Below, in pieces: positions 16,238-25,139 of a DNA stretch of 64,000 nt. The notes under the pieces are model-generated. The model made no database searches. It saw nothing but the letters and a program-made list of their open reading frames with translations, and was not told the DNA's origin. Source of the DNA: DATJGR01 sp041739525 (GTDB lineage: Bacteria > Pseudomonadota > Gammaproteobacteria > Pseudomonadales > Azotimanducaceae); the NCBI GenBank assembly GCA_041739525.1, contig JBGSNQ010000113.1, positions 1 through 64,000 of the forward strand, read 5' to 3'. Both the position numbers and the translations under genes were made by a program. The first letter of the stretch is position 1. Each line of letters opens with the position of its first letter.

Positions 16238-17470
16238 TTGGGCGCTGCCGTTCTCTAGCACGCCCTCCCACTTCGCTTGCACCGCGCTTGCAACGGCATT
16301 GCCCACCACGTTCGTCGCGCTGCGCCCCATGTCCAGGAAGTGGTCGACCGCCAGAATCAGCACCAGCCCTGCTTCAGGCAGGTCGAAGTACGCCAGTGTC
16401 GCGGCGATGACCACCAGCGACGCGCGCGGTACGCCGGCAATGCCCTTAGAGGTGATGAGCAGAATCAGCAGCATGGTCGCCTGTTGTGCCAGCGTGAGCT
16501 CGATGCCGTACACCTGCGCGATGAACAACGTCGCAAAGGTGCAATACATCATCGAGCCGTCGAGGTTGAACGAATAACCGAGCGGCAGCACGAAGCCGGC
16601 GATGCGGCGCGGCACGCCGAATTTCTCGAGCTGCTCGAGAATGCGCGGGAACGCGGCCTCTGAACTTGCGGTGGAGAACGCAACCAGAATGGGATCGCGC
16701 ATGGACGACATCAGCGGCACTACGCGCCGGCCGATCACCAGCCCGCCGAACAGCGCGATGACCAGCCACAACACGACCAGGGCGAAGTAGAAGCTGAGGA
16801 TGAACTTGGAGTACGTCACGAGAATGCCGAGGCCGTTCTGCGCGATCGTTGCGGCAATGGCGGCGAACACCGCGAATGGCGCCACCAGCATCACGTAGCC
16901 GGTAATCTTCAGCATCACTTCTACAAGCTGCTCGGCGAGGGCAACGATGCCGGCGGTGCGCTCGCCGAGGCTCGCCAGTGCGACACCCACGAACACCGAG
17001 AACACGACGATCTGCAGAATTTCGTTGTTCGCCATCGCCTCGATGATCGAGCGAGGGAACACGTGCGTAACGAATTCCTTCAGCGTCAATGTGCCTGCAG
17101 AGACACCGCTGTGCGCGCCTTCGGGAGGTAACGGCAGATCGAGCCCGGCGCCGGGTTGCAGTGCGGTGACGAGGATGATGCCGAGCACCAACGAGATGAC
17201 CGAGGCGCCGAGGAACCAGGCGATGGTGCGCGCACCGATGCGGCCGAGTTGCGCGCCGGCGCCCATGTTTGCAATGCCGGCAATCAGAGTTCCGAACACC
17301 AGCGGCGCGATGATCATTTTGATCAGGCGCAGGAACACGTCGGTGATGATGCTGAGATTCGTGGCAACGCTGGCAGCCTGAGCGGTAGTCAGCTGTTCAT
17401 GGCAGATCCAGCCGACGAACACGCCGGCGATCATCCCGATCAGGATGACGAGCGAGAAGCGGTATGACAT
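16223..17470 (-). CDS. Dicarboxylate/amino acid:cation symporter (DAACS family)
   Basis: A 415-residue inner-membrane transporter related to GltP/DctA. About eight hydrophobic helices are visible. Family signatures include LRLIKMIIAPLVFGTLIAGI, the serine-rich hairpin AFSTASSEAAFPR, GYSFNLDGSMMY, and the C-terminal DHFLDMGRSATNVVGNA, which provides the substrate-binding Asp and Arg/Asn. It imports C4-dicarboxylates or acidic amino acids with Na+ or H+. Its ATG overlaps the TGA of the upstream CoA ligase gene, so the two are translationally coupled, suggesting the symporter supplies a carboxylate that the ligase activates or handles a product of that pathway. Confidence 0.92.
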   Translation of the reverse strand: MSYRFSLVILIGMIAGVFVGWICHEQLTTAQAASVATNLSIITDVFLRLIKMIIAPLVFGTLIAGIANMGAGAQLGRIGARTIAWFLGASVISLVLGIILVTALQPGAGLDLPLPPEGAHSGVSAGTLTLKEFVTHVFPRSIIEAMANNEILQIVVFSVFVGVALASLGERTAGIVALAEQLVEVMLKITGYVMLVAPFAVFAAIAATIAQNGLGILVTYSKFILSFYFALVVLWLVIALFGGLVIGRRVVPLMSSMRDPILVAFSTASSEAAFPRILEQLEKFGVPRRIAGFVLPLGYSFNLDGSMMYCTFATLFIAQVYGIELTLAQQATMLLILLITSKGIAGVPRASLVVIAATLAYFDLPEAGLVLILAVDHFLDMGRSATNVVGNAVASAVQAKWEGVLENGSAQSARQ

Positions 17471-19029
17471 CAGCGGGAACCGCGGCCTTGCCAGTACGGT
17501 TCACGTACCACGCGGCGCTGGATCTTGCCCGACGGCAGTCGCGGCAGATCGTTCGAGTAGTCGATGGACCGCGGGCATTTGAAGTGGGCGAGCCGCTCGC
17601 GTGCCCACGCCATCAACTCGGCGGTGAGTTCAGGCGATGCGGAGAACCCCGGGCGCAGTTGCACCACCGACTTCACCTCTTCGCCCCATTCGTCGTTCGG
17701 CACACCGACCGTGCACACGTCTAGCACTGCGGGATGTTTCATCAACTCGTTGTCCACTTCCTGCGGATAGATGTTCACGCCGCCGGAGATGATCAGTTCC
17801 GCCGAACGCCCGGTCAGGAACAGGTACCCGTCTTCGTCGAAATAGCCCATGTCGCCGAGCGTGAAGTACTCGCCGCGATATGAGCTTGCGGTTTTCTTGT
17901 CGTCTTTGAAGTACTCGAAACGACCTTGCACGGGCGCGCGCATATAGATGGTGCCAACGGTTCCGGTAGGCACCGGGTTGCCGTCGTCATCGAGAATCAG
18001 GTTGTCGAACTCCGGCCCCGGGCGCCCGACCGTGCCCGGCTTCTGCAGCCATTCTTCGGAACCGACGATAAAACCGCCGCCGCCTTCGGTTGCAGCGTAG
18101 TACTCCCACACGATCGGCCCGAACCAGTCGATGACGGCGTGCTTCACATGCACAGGGCAGGGCGCTGCGCCGTGGATGAGAAGCCGCAAACTGGACGTAT
18201 CGTATTTCGCACGCGTCTGTTCAGGCAGCTGCAACAGGCGGTGAAACATCGTGGCAACCATGTGCGAGTGCGTGACGCGATGCTGCTCGATGAGGCGCAA
18301 GGTTTCCTCGGCGTCCCAACGCTCCATCATTACCACCGTAGCGCCGGACACCAGAGCTGGAACCACGTCGATCAGCAGCGGTGCCGCGTGATACGCGGGG
18401 CCGGTACAAAGAGCGGCGTCTTGTCCGGGCCGATAGGCGGCCAGCGTGCCCTCCCATTGTGGCGTCGCCGGTTCGCGCTCTTTCCGGTAGACGCCCTTCG
18501 GTCGACCGGTGGTGCCCGACGTGTACATCATCAGGCCGCCGAGACTCGGATCGTCGATATCGGCAGCGCTGTAGCGGTCGATTACCGCGTCGTAGTTCTC
18601 GAACCCTTCCAGCGGTCCGCCGATCGACAACGCCAGGCGCACGTTCGGGGCGCTCCTCAGTGCTTCCGTTGGCGCGTCGCCCAGCGAAGCTTCTGCGATG
18701 AAAGCCTTCGCTTCGCAGTTGTCTACGATATAGCCAATCTCTTCGCCTTTGAGATGGAAATTGATCGGAGTGAAGCGGATGCCGCCGCGGCTGGCTGCCA
18801 TGAGCGCCTCCACGAACTCGGGCCGATTGCGGATGACCACTGCAATGGAGTCGCCATTGCCGATGCCCACGTCGCGTAGTGCGCGAACCAGTCGATTGGC
18901 CTGCTGGTTCAGCTCCGAGAAGGTGCGGTTGCCGTAGTTCGTGATCAGCGCCGGTACATTCGGTTGCTGCTGCGCGTGGTACGCAACGGTCATACCGGTC
19001 CGAACCGCTTCTTCCAGCGATATGGTCAT
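17470..19029 (-). CDS. Acyl-CoA synthetase (AMP-forming ligase)
   Basis: A 519-residue ANL-superfamily enzyme that adenylates a carboxylic acid and transfers it to CoA. The P-loop-like A3 motif is MMYTSGTTGRPKGVY, A5 is YYAATEGGGG, A7 is FLTGRSAELIISGG, and the catalytic lysine motif A10 is LPRLPSGKIQRR. The length and the HFKCPRSIDY region match medium/long-chain or aromatic acid:CoA ligases in general; specificity cannot be told. It leads a minus-strand operon with the DAACS symporter, overlapping it by 1 bp. Confidence 0.9.
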   Translation of the reverse strand: MTISLEEAVRTGMTVAYHAQQQPNVPALITNYGNRTFSELNQQANRLVRALRDVGIGNGDSIAVVIRNRPEFVEALMAASRGGIRFTPINFHLKGEEIGYIVDNCEAKAFIAEASLGDAPTEALRSAPNVRLALSIGGPLEGFENYDAVIDRYSAADIDDPSLGGLMMYTSGTTGRPKGVYRKEREPATPQWEGTLAAYRPGQDAALCTGPAYHAAPLLIDVVPALVSGATVVMMERWDAEETLRLIEQHRVTHSHMVATMFHRLLQLPEQTRAKYDTSSLRLLIHGAAPCPVHVKHAVIDWFGPIVWEYYAATEGGGGFIVGSEEWLQKPGTVGRPGPEFDNLILDDDGNPVPTGTVGTIYMRAPVQGRFEYFKDDKKTASSYRGEYFTLGDMGYFDEDGYLFLTGRSAELIISGGVNIYPQEVDNELMKHPAVLDVCTVGVPNDEWGEEVKSVVQLRPGFSASPELTAELMAWARERLAHFKCPRSIDYSNDLPRLPSGKIQRRVVREPYWQGRGSR

Positions 19030-19080
19030 CCAACAGTTTCCTTATGGCGTGCTTGTTGTGTGCTTGTTACGTGAGTTGAA

Positions 19081-19635
19081 CTATGGCGCCCATTGCGAAA
19101 AACGGCGTGCATTCTGTTGCAGACCGACCAGCCACCTCGGCGATGACGAGCCGGTGCCCGCGGGCCGCAGATGCGGGTGCGCCTCCATAACCTGCGCTAT
19201 GTGTGGCTCCTCCGAGGGTTCGACGTCGACGAAGAACACGTGCTCGCCCGCGCGCAGCGCTTTCTCGAAACGGCGAAAACGCGAGTTCGGTAACTGGATG
19301 CCGATCAAACCGCCTTCCCATGTGAAGAAACCGAGCAGCACGATAGCGAGAAACACGAACGGAACCCAACCCACTTTCGCGGCGATGCCGGTGAAGTGGG
19401 TGATGGCGATGACGGAGATCGCCGCGACGAGACCCAACAGTGCACCCACTTCCGCAGAGTGAATGACATCTTTCTTCATCAGCGACTGAACGTCGTGTAG
19501 CTGACGTTTTTCGGCGTCGGCATCGTTGAGGCTCAGCACGTGGATTTGTTCGGCGGCGATACCCTTGGCCATCAGTGCGCGTTCGACTGCGCCAATGACA
19601 TTGAGATCGTCGCCTATGAAGTAGTGCCTCTTCAT
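19081..19635 (-). CDS. Uncharacterised membrane protein with two transmembrane helices
   Basis: A 184-residue protein. The N-terminal ~65 residues (MKRHYFIGDDLNVIGAVERAL...) look like a small soluble alpha/beta domain, followed by two hydrophobic helices (LLGLVAAISVIAI and FVFLAIVLLGFFTW), and a C-terminal acidic/His region with EHVFFVDVE. The fold brings to mind permeases' ferredoxin-like appendages or general-stress glycine-zipper proteins, but I cannot assign it. ATG 19635 is preferred over 19659 because the conserved-looking sequence starts there. Confidence 0.6.
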   Translation of the reverse strand: MKRHYFIGDDLNVIGAVERALMAKGIAAEQIHVLSLNDADAEKRQLHDVQSLMKKDVIHSAEVGALLGLVAAISVIAITHFTGIAAKVGWVPFVFLAIVLLGFFTWEGGLIGIQLPNSRFRRFEKALRAGEHVFFVDVEPSEEPHIAQVMEAHPHLRPAGTGSSSPRWLVGLQQNARRFSQWAP

Positions 19636-19931
19636 GACATAAGCCCTCGTTGTACGCACAGCGCGTCGCCCGATTAGACACCCGCATCCCGGCGCGTACC
19701 AGCCGAACCCCGAGGCCCGATGTGTCGACGCGGATGATACATATCGTTGGAAAATCCCAAGAGTTATGGCTCATCGCGTGATTCAAACGGGCTCGACATG
19801 GATATTGCGTAGAGAGAGGGCGACTTGTAGCATCCGGCCATGGTTTGGATTCGCGTTGGGGTAACGCGCCAGTCCTACGTCAGGGATCGATCAAGTCCTT
19901 CAAGTCTATTTCTTCGAGAAGGGGGAACACC

Positions 19932-22283
19932 GTGAAGCATATCCATGCGCGCCTCAGCGCGAGTCTCGTTGTGCTCGGATTGTCTGTCGGTACGAGCGCG
20001 CTGTCGTACGCGGCCTCGACCGAGATCGAAGAAATCGTGGTAACGGCGCAGAAGCGCGAAACCAATCTGCAGCAGACGCCGATTGCGATCACCGCGCTCA
20101 CGAAAGAGCAGATCCAGCTCAACCGCATCGAAGATTTCGCCGACGTGGCACTGCACACGCCGAGCATGAGCTACACGGAACTGCAGGGTTTTGCGCAGAC
20201 GTCGATTCGCGGGGTGGGCACCGACCTCACCAACCTTGCGAACGAAACAGCGATCGCGATGTACCAGGACGGTGTGTATCGCGGCGCGACCTTCGCGCAG
20301 ACGGTGCCGCAGTTCGACATGGAACGCATCGAGGTGTTGCGCGGTCCGCAAGGCACGTTGTACGGACGCAACGCGACCGGCGGTGCGATCAACATCATCA
20401 CGCGGATGCCGTCGCAGACGCCGGAATTCAACGGCTCGCTCACCTACGGCAACTACAACCACATCAGAGCGGAAGTGGGTGTGTCCGGGCCGATCACCGA
20501 TGGAGTTTATGGGCGCGCGAGTTACATCGACGACAGCCACAACGGCTTCAACGACAACAAGACGTTGGGCGACTCCGAAGGCGACGACAGTCTGAAGGGC
20601 GGCCTCGGCACGTTGCAGTTCGATCTGAGCGACACGACGGAGCTGGTGCTGCGCGGAAACTACACGCGCAACCACGGCAGCACGGGTGTGTTCATGAACC
20701 GCGAAATTTCGCCCACTGCGCTGGGCATTTCGCCTGCCAATGTCGGCGGCATTCTGACCGTGCCCGGTGTGGCCGGTCCGGGCCTCAGCTTCGCGGATGT
20801 GTTCGGTTTGACGTTCCCGCAGGCGGGCGAGCCGATCCTCGTCAATCCCAACGATGAAAAGTCGTATACGAATGACCCGACGAAAAACATCGTCAGGCAG
20901 TACGGCGGCAGCGCGACGATGACGATGCAACTCGGTGAAGTGACGTCGAAGCTGATCCTCGGGCGCCAGGATTCGAAGTGGTCGCGCAACATGGATGTCG
21001 ACGGCACCGACATTTCGATCCTCTATCAGGAAGGGCAACAGGCGAACCGGCAGAACACCGCGGAGCTGAACTTTTCCGGCAATTACTGGAGCGATCGCGC
21101 CACGTGGATGGTCGGCGCGTTCTACTTCCAGGAAGACGGTTACACGCACTTCTACTACGACCTGCCGGCGATGCAGCAGACCTATGAAGCGCTGTTCGGC
21201 ATCTTCGGGCCGGGTCAGGCGCCGTTGCCGCCGGGAAGCCTTGCGTTCTTCGGTACGCGCCTGAAGACCGGGCTGCCGGATACCGCGCCGTTCCTCGACT
21301 TCCGCGGCAACCAGGACAGTAAGTCGTGGGCCTACTTCGGGCAGACCACCGTCGATGTCGTCGACAACCTGCACGTGACGTTGGGCCTGCGCTACACGGA
21401 CGACACGAAGGACATGCACCGCGAGCTGTCTAACAACCTGGGTGGGGCGCCGTGCGATCAGGAGATCAACGAAGGCTGGAACGAAACCACCGGCACCGGC
21501 ATCGTCAGTTACGACTTCACCGAAGACGCGATGGTTTACTTGAGCGCCTCGAAGGGCTTCAAGGCGGGCGGCTTCAACGTGTCTGAGTGCGAAGGCCCCT
21601 TCGACCCGGAGTCGATCTGGGCGTATGAACTGGGTGCGAAGTTCAAGCTGTTCGACAACCGCCTGCAGTTGAACGGTGCGACGTTCGTCTACCAGTACGA
21701 CGACATTCAGGTGAACCAGTTCGTCAACAACGCATCGTCGATCACGAATGCCGCGGAGGCCGAGATCTACGGTGCGGAATTGGAATTCGTTGCGATCGTC
21801 GGCGCCGGCTTCGAGTTCGACGGCGGTGTCACGTATCTGAACACCGAGTACGGCGGCGGCGCGACCTTCAGCAATCCGATCCTCGGCGGTCCGCCGATCA
21901 GCGTAGACGGCAACGATACGCTGCGGTCACCGCCGTGGAAGACGTACATCGGTGCGCAATACGAGTGGAACAACAGCTACGGCAGATTCGTCGTGCGCAC
22001 GGACATGACCTACTCCGACAGCTTCTATTTCGATGTCTTCAACGCGTCGCTGCCGAATCAGAGCGCGATGGAGCAAGACGCCTACACCGTCGCGAACGCC
22101 CACATTGCGTGGGACAGCACTGACGGCAAGTACTCGGGTCAGCTGTTCTGCCAGAACATCACCAACGAGTTCTATGCCAACTCCAGCCAGGCGGTCGGTA
22201 CCACCGGTTCTGTGATGTCGCAGTATTCGTCGCCGCGCCAGTATGGGCTGCGTGTGTCGATGCAGATGGGCGGGGACAAGTAG
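19932..22283 (+). CDS. TonB-dependent outer-membrane receptor
   Basis: A 783-residue outer-membrane beta-barrel receptor that imports a large or scarce ligand with energy from TonB. The GTG start at 19932 has a strong ribosome binding site (GGGGGAA) and gives a clear signal peptide ending ALSYAAS. A TonB-box-like stretch EIEEIVVTAQKRE follows; the plug has VEVLRGPQGTLYGRNATGG-type sequence (~20331-20388), and the C-terminus ends in the alternating, Phe/aromatic barrel pattern. This sequence subtype (IEEIVVTAQKR) is expanded in organisms degrading steroids, terpenoids or aromatics. It sits just upstream of the first Lrp pair, so it may import the substrate of the catabolic cluster. Confidence 0.93.
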   Translation: MKHIHARLSASLVVLGLSVGTSALSYAASTEIEEIVVTAQKRETNLQQTPIAITALTKEQIQLNRIEDFADVALHTPSMSYTELQGFAQTSIRGVGTDLTNLANETAIAMYQDGVYRGATFAQTVPQFDMERIEVLRGPQGTLYGRNATGGAINIITRMPSQTPEFNGSLTYGNYNHIRAEVGVSGPITDGVYGRASYIDDSHNGFNDNKTLGDSEGDDSLKGGLGTLQFDLSDTTELVLRGNYTRNHGSTGVFMNREISPTALGISPANVGGILTVPGVAGPGLSFADVFGLTFPQAGEPILVNPNDEKSYTNDPTKNIVRQYGGSATMTMQLGEVTSKLILGRQDSKWSRNMDVDGTDISILYQEGQQANRQNTAELNFSGNYWSDRATWMVGAFYFQEDGYTHFYYDLPAMQQTYEALFGIFGPGQAPLPPGSLAFFGTRLKTGLPDTAPFLDFRGNQDSKSWAYFGQTTVDVVDNLHVTLGLRYTDDTKDMHRELSNNLGGAPCDQEINEGWNETTGTGIVSYDFTEDAMVYLSASKGFKAGGFNVSECEGPFDPESIWAYELGAKFKLFDNRLQLNGATFVYQYDDIQVNQFVNNASSITNAAEAEIYGAELEFVAIVGAGFEFDGGVTYLNTEYGGGATFSNPILGGPPISVDGNDTLRSPPWKTYIGAQYEWNNSYGRFVVRTDMTYSDSFYFDVFNASLPNQSAMEQDAYTVANAHIAWDSTDGKYSGQLFCQNITNEFYANSSQAVGTTGSVMSQYSSPRQYGLRVSMQMGGDK

Positions 22284-22310
22284 CGCGAACCCGACCGGCG
22301 GGAGGGCTCC

Positions 22311-22778
22311 ATGCCGGCCAAGCCGATCGATGATCTTGATCGCAGGATCATCGATCTGCTGCGCGACGACGGCCGCGCCCCGAACAAGCTGTTAGCCGCG
22401 AAGCTGGGCGTCTCGGAAACGACGATAGCGATCCGGATACGGTCGCTGCGCGAGCGGAAGGTCATGCTGGTGACCTTGCAGCGCGACTTCTACAGCCAGG
22501 GTTTCGACCTGCAGTGTCTCGGTGACGTTTACGTGGCCGAGCGCGCTGTCGAGGCCGTTGCGCGCGATCTCGCGGCGCTGCCGAACGTCACCATCGTGAC
22601 GCTGACGCTGGGTAGTCCCGAGATCTTCATCGCCTTCAACGCTCGCGATCGCAGCGACGTGGTGACGATCATCGACGAGCAACTCGCCCGCGTGAAGGGC
22701 GTTGTCCACCTCGAAACGTACGTTGCACTCGAGATCCGCAAGTACGAATCATGGTTCGGCAACCTGGCACACCTGTGA
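22311..22778 (+). CDS. Lrp/AsnC-family regulator, first of pair 1
   Basis: A 155-residue feast/famine regulator. The N-terminal winged helix is DDLDRRIIDLLRDDGRAPN then LGVSETTIAIRIRSLRERK, and the C-terminal RAM domain carries the small-ligand pocket. It lies 27 bp behind the TonB receptor gene and 13 bp before a second Lrp gene. It is closely similar along its length to the protein at 32030 (shared DGRxPNK, VSETTIA, VTLQRD), so the two are paralogues in equivalent positions of two regulator pairs. The effector is unknown; amino-acid-like or aromatic acids are usual for the family. Confidence 0.88.
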   Translation: MPAKPIDDLDRRIIDLLRDDGRAPNKLLAAKLGVSETTIAIRIRSLRERKVMLVTLQRDFYSQGFDLQCLGDVYVAERAVEAVARDLAALPNVTIVTLTLGSPEIFIAFNARDRSDVVTIIDEQLARVKGVVHLETYVALEIRKYESWFGNLAHL

Positions 22779-22791
22779 TTGTGGACATCTG

Positions 22792-23298
22792 ATGGCCAAC
22801 ACGATCAAGACCGACGCCGTCGACGAAGGGATCATGGCGATCCTGCGCGAGGACGGTCGATTGAGTAACCGCGAAGTTGCGCGTCGGCTCGATGTCTCGG
22901 AAGGCACCGTCCGGCAGCGGCTGAAGAAACTGCAGGATGCCGGGGCCATTCGTATCGGGGTGGTCACCGATGCAAACCGTATCGGCCTCACAGTGTCCGC
23001 GTGGGTTCGCGTTGCCGTTTCGCCCGAACACATGCAGGAGGCGCTAACGACTTTCTCCGGCCTCAACGAGGTGCGCTACGTCGCGGCCGTGGCCGGCCGC
23101 TACAACCTGCTGCTGGTGCTTACCACGACGAGTCAGCTCGAACTGATGCGGCTGGTCAACGCGAAGGTGGAGAACGTGCGCGGTGTCAGCCGCGTGGATG
23201 TTCGAGTGATCGCACAGACCGTGAAGCACGACATCCACGAAGTGGTGGTGCGGCCCACGGCGGAGCCGGAGAAGGCGCCGGCGAAGCGCCGGCGCTGA
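22792..23298 (+). CDS. Lrp/AsnC-family regulator, second of pair 1
   Basis: A 168-residue Lrp/AsnC protein with winged helix ILREDGRLSNREVARRLDVS followed by EGTVRQRLKKLQDAGAI, and a RAM domain. A basic tail (KAPAKRRR) ends it. ATG 22792 is chosen; upstream frame in the previous gene is not family sequence. The helix-turn-helix is nearly identical to that of the protein at 32496, so both may read related operator sequences. Tandem distinct Lrp genes could form hetero-oligomers. It converges on the SnoaL-like gene 3 bp away. Confidence 0.88.
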   Translation: MANTIKTDAVDEGIMAILREDGRLSNREVARRLDVSEGTVRQRLKKLQDAGAIRIGVVTDANRIGLTVSAWVRVAVSPEHMQEALTTFSGLNEVRYVAAVAGRYNLLLVLTTTSQLELMRLVNAKVENVRGVSRVDVRVIAQTVKHDIHEVVVRPTAEPEKAPAKRRR

Positions 23299-23301
23299 AG
23301 G

Positions 23302-23673
23302 TCATTTCGTCGTCGTGCCCGTCGGATCCGGACTGTACGTGTGGTCGCTGATGATCTGCCCATCGGCGTTGAACGTGAGAATCACACACGCCTTGAACGT
23401 CAGTGCGCCGAAGATGCCCTCGCACTCCACCGCCACCGAATCGCCGCTCGCGAACTTCTTCAGCACACGCAGTTTTCGGTTGACCTGATGCTTCTGAATC
23501 TCGTGTTCGATCGCGCGTAGGCCGGAGCGGCCGTGGTACACGGTCCCCGCGAACATGTTGTGCACCTCGCAGTTCTCCGCGTAGCACTCGTCCACCATAC
23601 GATCGACTGCGTTGTTGTAGGTTTCTTCCCAACGGTCGACCATCTCGAGATTGCGTTGCTCCGTCTTCGTCAT
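23302..23673 (-). CDS. SnoaL-like (NTF2-fold) protein, paralogue 1
   Basis: A 123-residue protein of the SnoaL/NTF2-like cone fold, which covers small isomerases, cyclases and hydrolases of secondary and aromatic metabolism. The segment NNAVDRMVDECYAENCEV, followed by a later ACVILTFNADGQI, is the characteristic helix and strand pattern. It shares these blocks closely with the protein at 29305. It ends the minus-strand operon amidohydrolase-FAD monooxygenase-SnoaL, 10 bp behind the monooxygenase. ATG 23673 fits the homology better than the upstream start at 23706. The reaction is unknown. Confidence 0.8.
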   Translation of the reverse strand: MTKTEQRNLEMVDRWEETYNNAVDRMVDECYAENCEVHNMFAGTVYHGRSGLRAIEHEIQKHQVNRKLRVLKKFASGDSVAVECEGIFGALTFKACVILTFNADGQIISDHTYSPDPTGTTTK

Positions 23674-23683
23674 AGTTGCCTCG

Positions 23684-25135
23684 TTAGCCGGGACCGATGG
23701 TTGCAACGACGCGTTCGCGCGCCGGAATGGGATCGGGCAACGCTTTGGTTGCCGGTGACAACAGAATCTTCAAGGCGCGCGCCCACACCTGTGGACTCTT
23801 GACCCAGTCGGAGAGTCCGGCCAGGCCGTGGTAGCCGGTCATGATGGCGCGGTGCAGATGCGAATCGGCGCGCATGCCGCGCTGGATGATGATCTCGTCC
23901 AGTGCGGCCGAGACCCGATCGCGTGCCGACATGGGCTGACCGAACAGTTTCGTGCGGTATTGTTTGTACCGGTCGCGGTCCATCGTCAGCGTGGTGCTCC
24001 AGTTCGTGCGGAACGTATCGCGCAACGCGGCTTCGTATTCGACTACGCGGGCTGCGGGGTCTGAATTGCGTAGCAGAATGTCGGCCAGCATGTGCGCCTG
24101 AGTGAAGCCCCAGGTGCAGCCGCGGCCATACTTCGGATTCGTCCTCACGGCGGTATCGCCGATGAAAAACAGGCCGCTCACCTGCGCCTTGCCGTCCACA
24201 ACGGTGGTCCGCCAGAAAGAATCGAGCCCGCCGAATCCGTAGACGATGTCGTTTACCGGCTTGGCAAACGCCGGGTCGATCCAGCCCGCCGCGCGCGGGA
24301 TCAGCCGGCAGAACGCTTCGAACTTCTGCGGGTCTTTCACGGCTTCGTACAACACCGGATCGTCTTTCCACACCGCGATGGTGATCGTGAAATAGCCGTT
24401 GTCGGCCGGCAGCATGCCGATCGTGTAGTCCGCCGTGATGATGGCGGGCAATCCGTGCAGCGGTGCGTACACCTGGCCTGGCTGCAGGCGGTACTGGCGT
24501 GTGAAATAAACGTCGCCCGATTCGTAGTGCTCGTCGCGAATGTCGGCGCCGAGATCGCGCAACTGTCTATCGAGGCGGCCCGATCGTCCGGATGCGTCGA
24601 TGACCACCGCGCCCCTCAGTTCCTCCGTGGTGGCGTGATCGCGCCGCATGCGCACACCAGTCACCTGCAACGGAGGAGACTGCGAATCCGTCAGCAGCGC
24701 CTCCGCTTCGCATCTCGAATGAATGCGCACACGCGGCAAGCCGTCGACATAGCGGCGCATCACCGTTTCGAGTGTGGAGCGGCGGCTGACGAACGCGGTG
24801 AGCTGCGCATCGCCGGGCTGCACCTGATAGTTCGAGCGCGCCACCGGATGCAGCGTATCGATGAATGGCAATTCCCAGACGCCCGCTTCCAGCAATGCGT
24901 CGACCAGCTTCGGATGATGCGCGTACATCAGATTGCGCAGGCCGCCCATGAGGAAGTGTGGATGCGGAACCTGTGGTGCACCGCGACGGCGCCACGCCGA
25001 CACTTCGGTGGGATCGAACTGCTCCGGCGGTGCGGGATCGCGTTCGAGCACCTCGACCTCGAAGCCGTTCGCCTGCATCGCCAGTGCGCTCGAGAGACCG
25101 GCAATACCCGCGCCGATGATGATGACCTTCGTCAC
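23684..25135 (-). CDS. FAD-dependent monooxygenase/oxidoreductase
   Basis: A 483-residue flavoprotein. The Rossmann dinucleotide motif VIIIGAGIAGLSSALAM is at the N-terminus, with VEVLERD at the end of the second strand, and the FAD-binding GLFFIGDTAVRTNPKYGRG motif around residue 320. This architecture matches the halogenase/geranylgeranyl-reductase-like flavin hydroxylases; no Trp-halogenase WxWxIP motif is visible, so hydroxylation or epoxidation is more likely than halogenation. It starts 4 nt after the amidohydrolase stop and should act in the same pathway. Confidence 0.82.
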   Translation of the reverse strand: MTKVIIIGAGIAGLSSALAMQANGFEVEVLERDPAPPEQFDPTEVSAWRRRGAPQVPHPHFLMGGLRNLMYAHHPKLVDALLEAGVWELPFIDTLHPVARSNYQVQPGDAQLTAFVSRRSTLETVMRRYVDGLPRVRIHSRCEAEALLTDSQSPPLQVTGVRMRRDHATTEELRGAVVIDASGRSGRLDRQLRDLGADIRDEHYESGDVYFTRQYRLQPGQVYAPLHGLPAIITADYTIGMLPADNGYFTITIAVWKDDPVLYEAVKDPQKFEAFCRLIPRAAGWIDPAFAKPVNDIVYGFGGLDSFWRTTVVDGKAQVSGLFFIGDTAVRTNPKYGRGCTWGFTQAHMLADILLRNSDPAARVVEYEAALRDTFRTNWSTTLTMDRDRYKQYRTKLFGQPMSARDRVSAALDEIIIQRGMRADSHLHRAIMTGYHGLAGLSDWVKSPQVWARALKILLSPATKALPDPIPARERVVATIGPG

Positions 25136-25139
25136 GAGA

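Noticed and set aside
19875..21419. 514-residue minus-strand open frame
   Set aside because: Antisense to the TonB receptor gene, with extreme Arg/Val/His content; no family resemblance.
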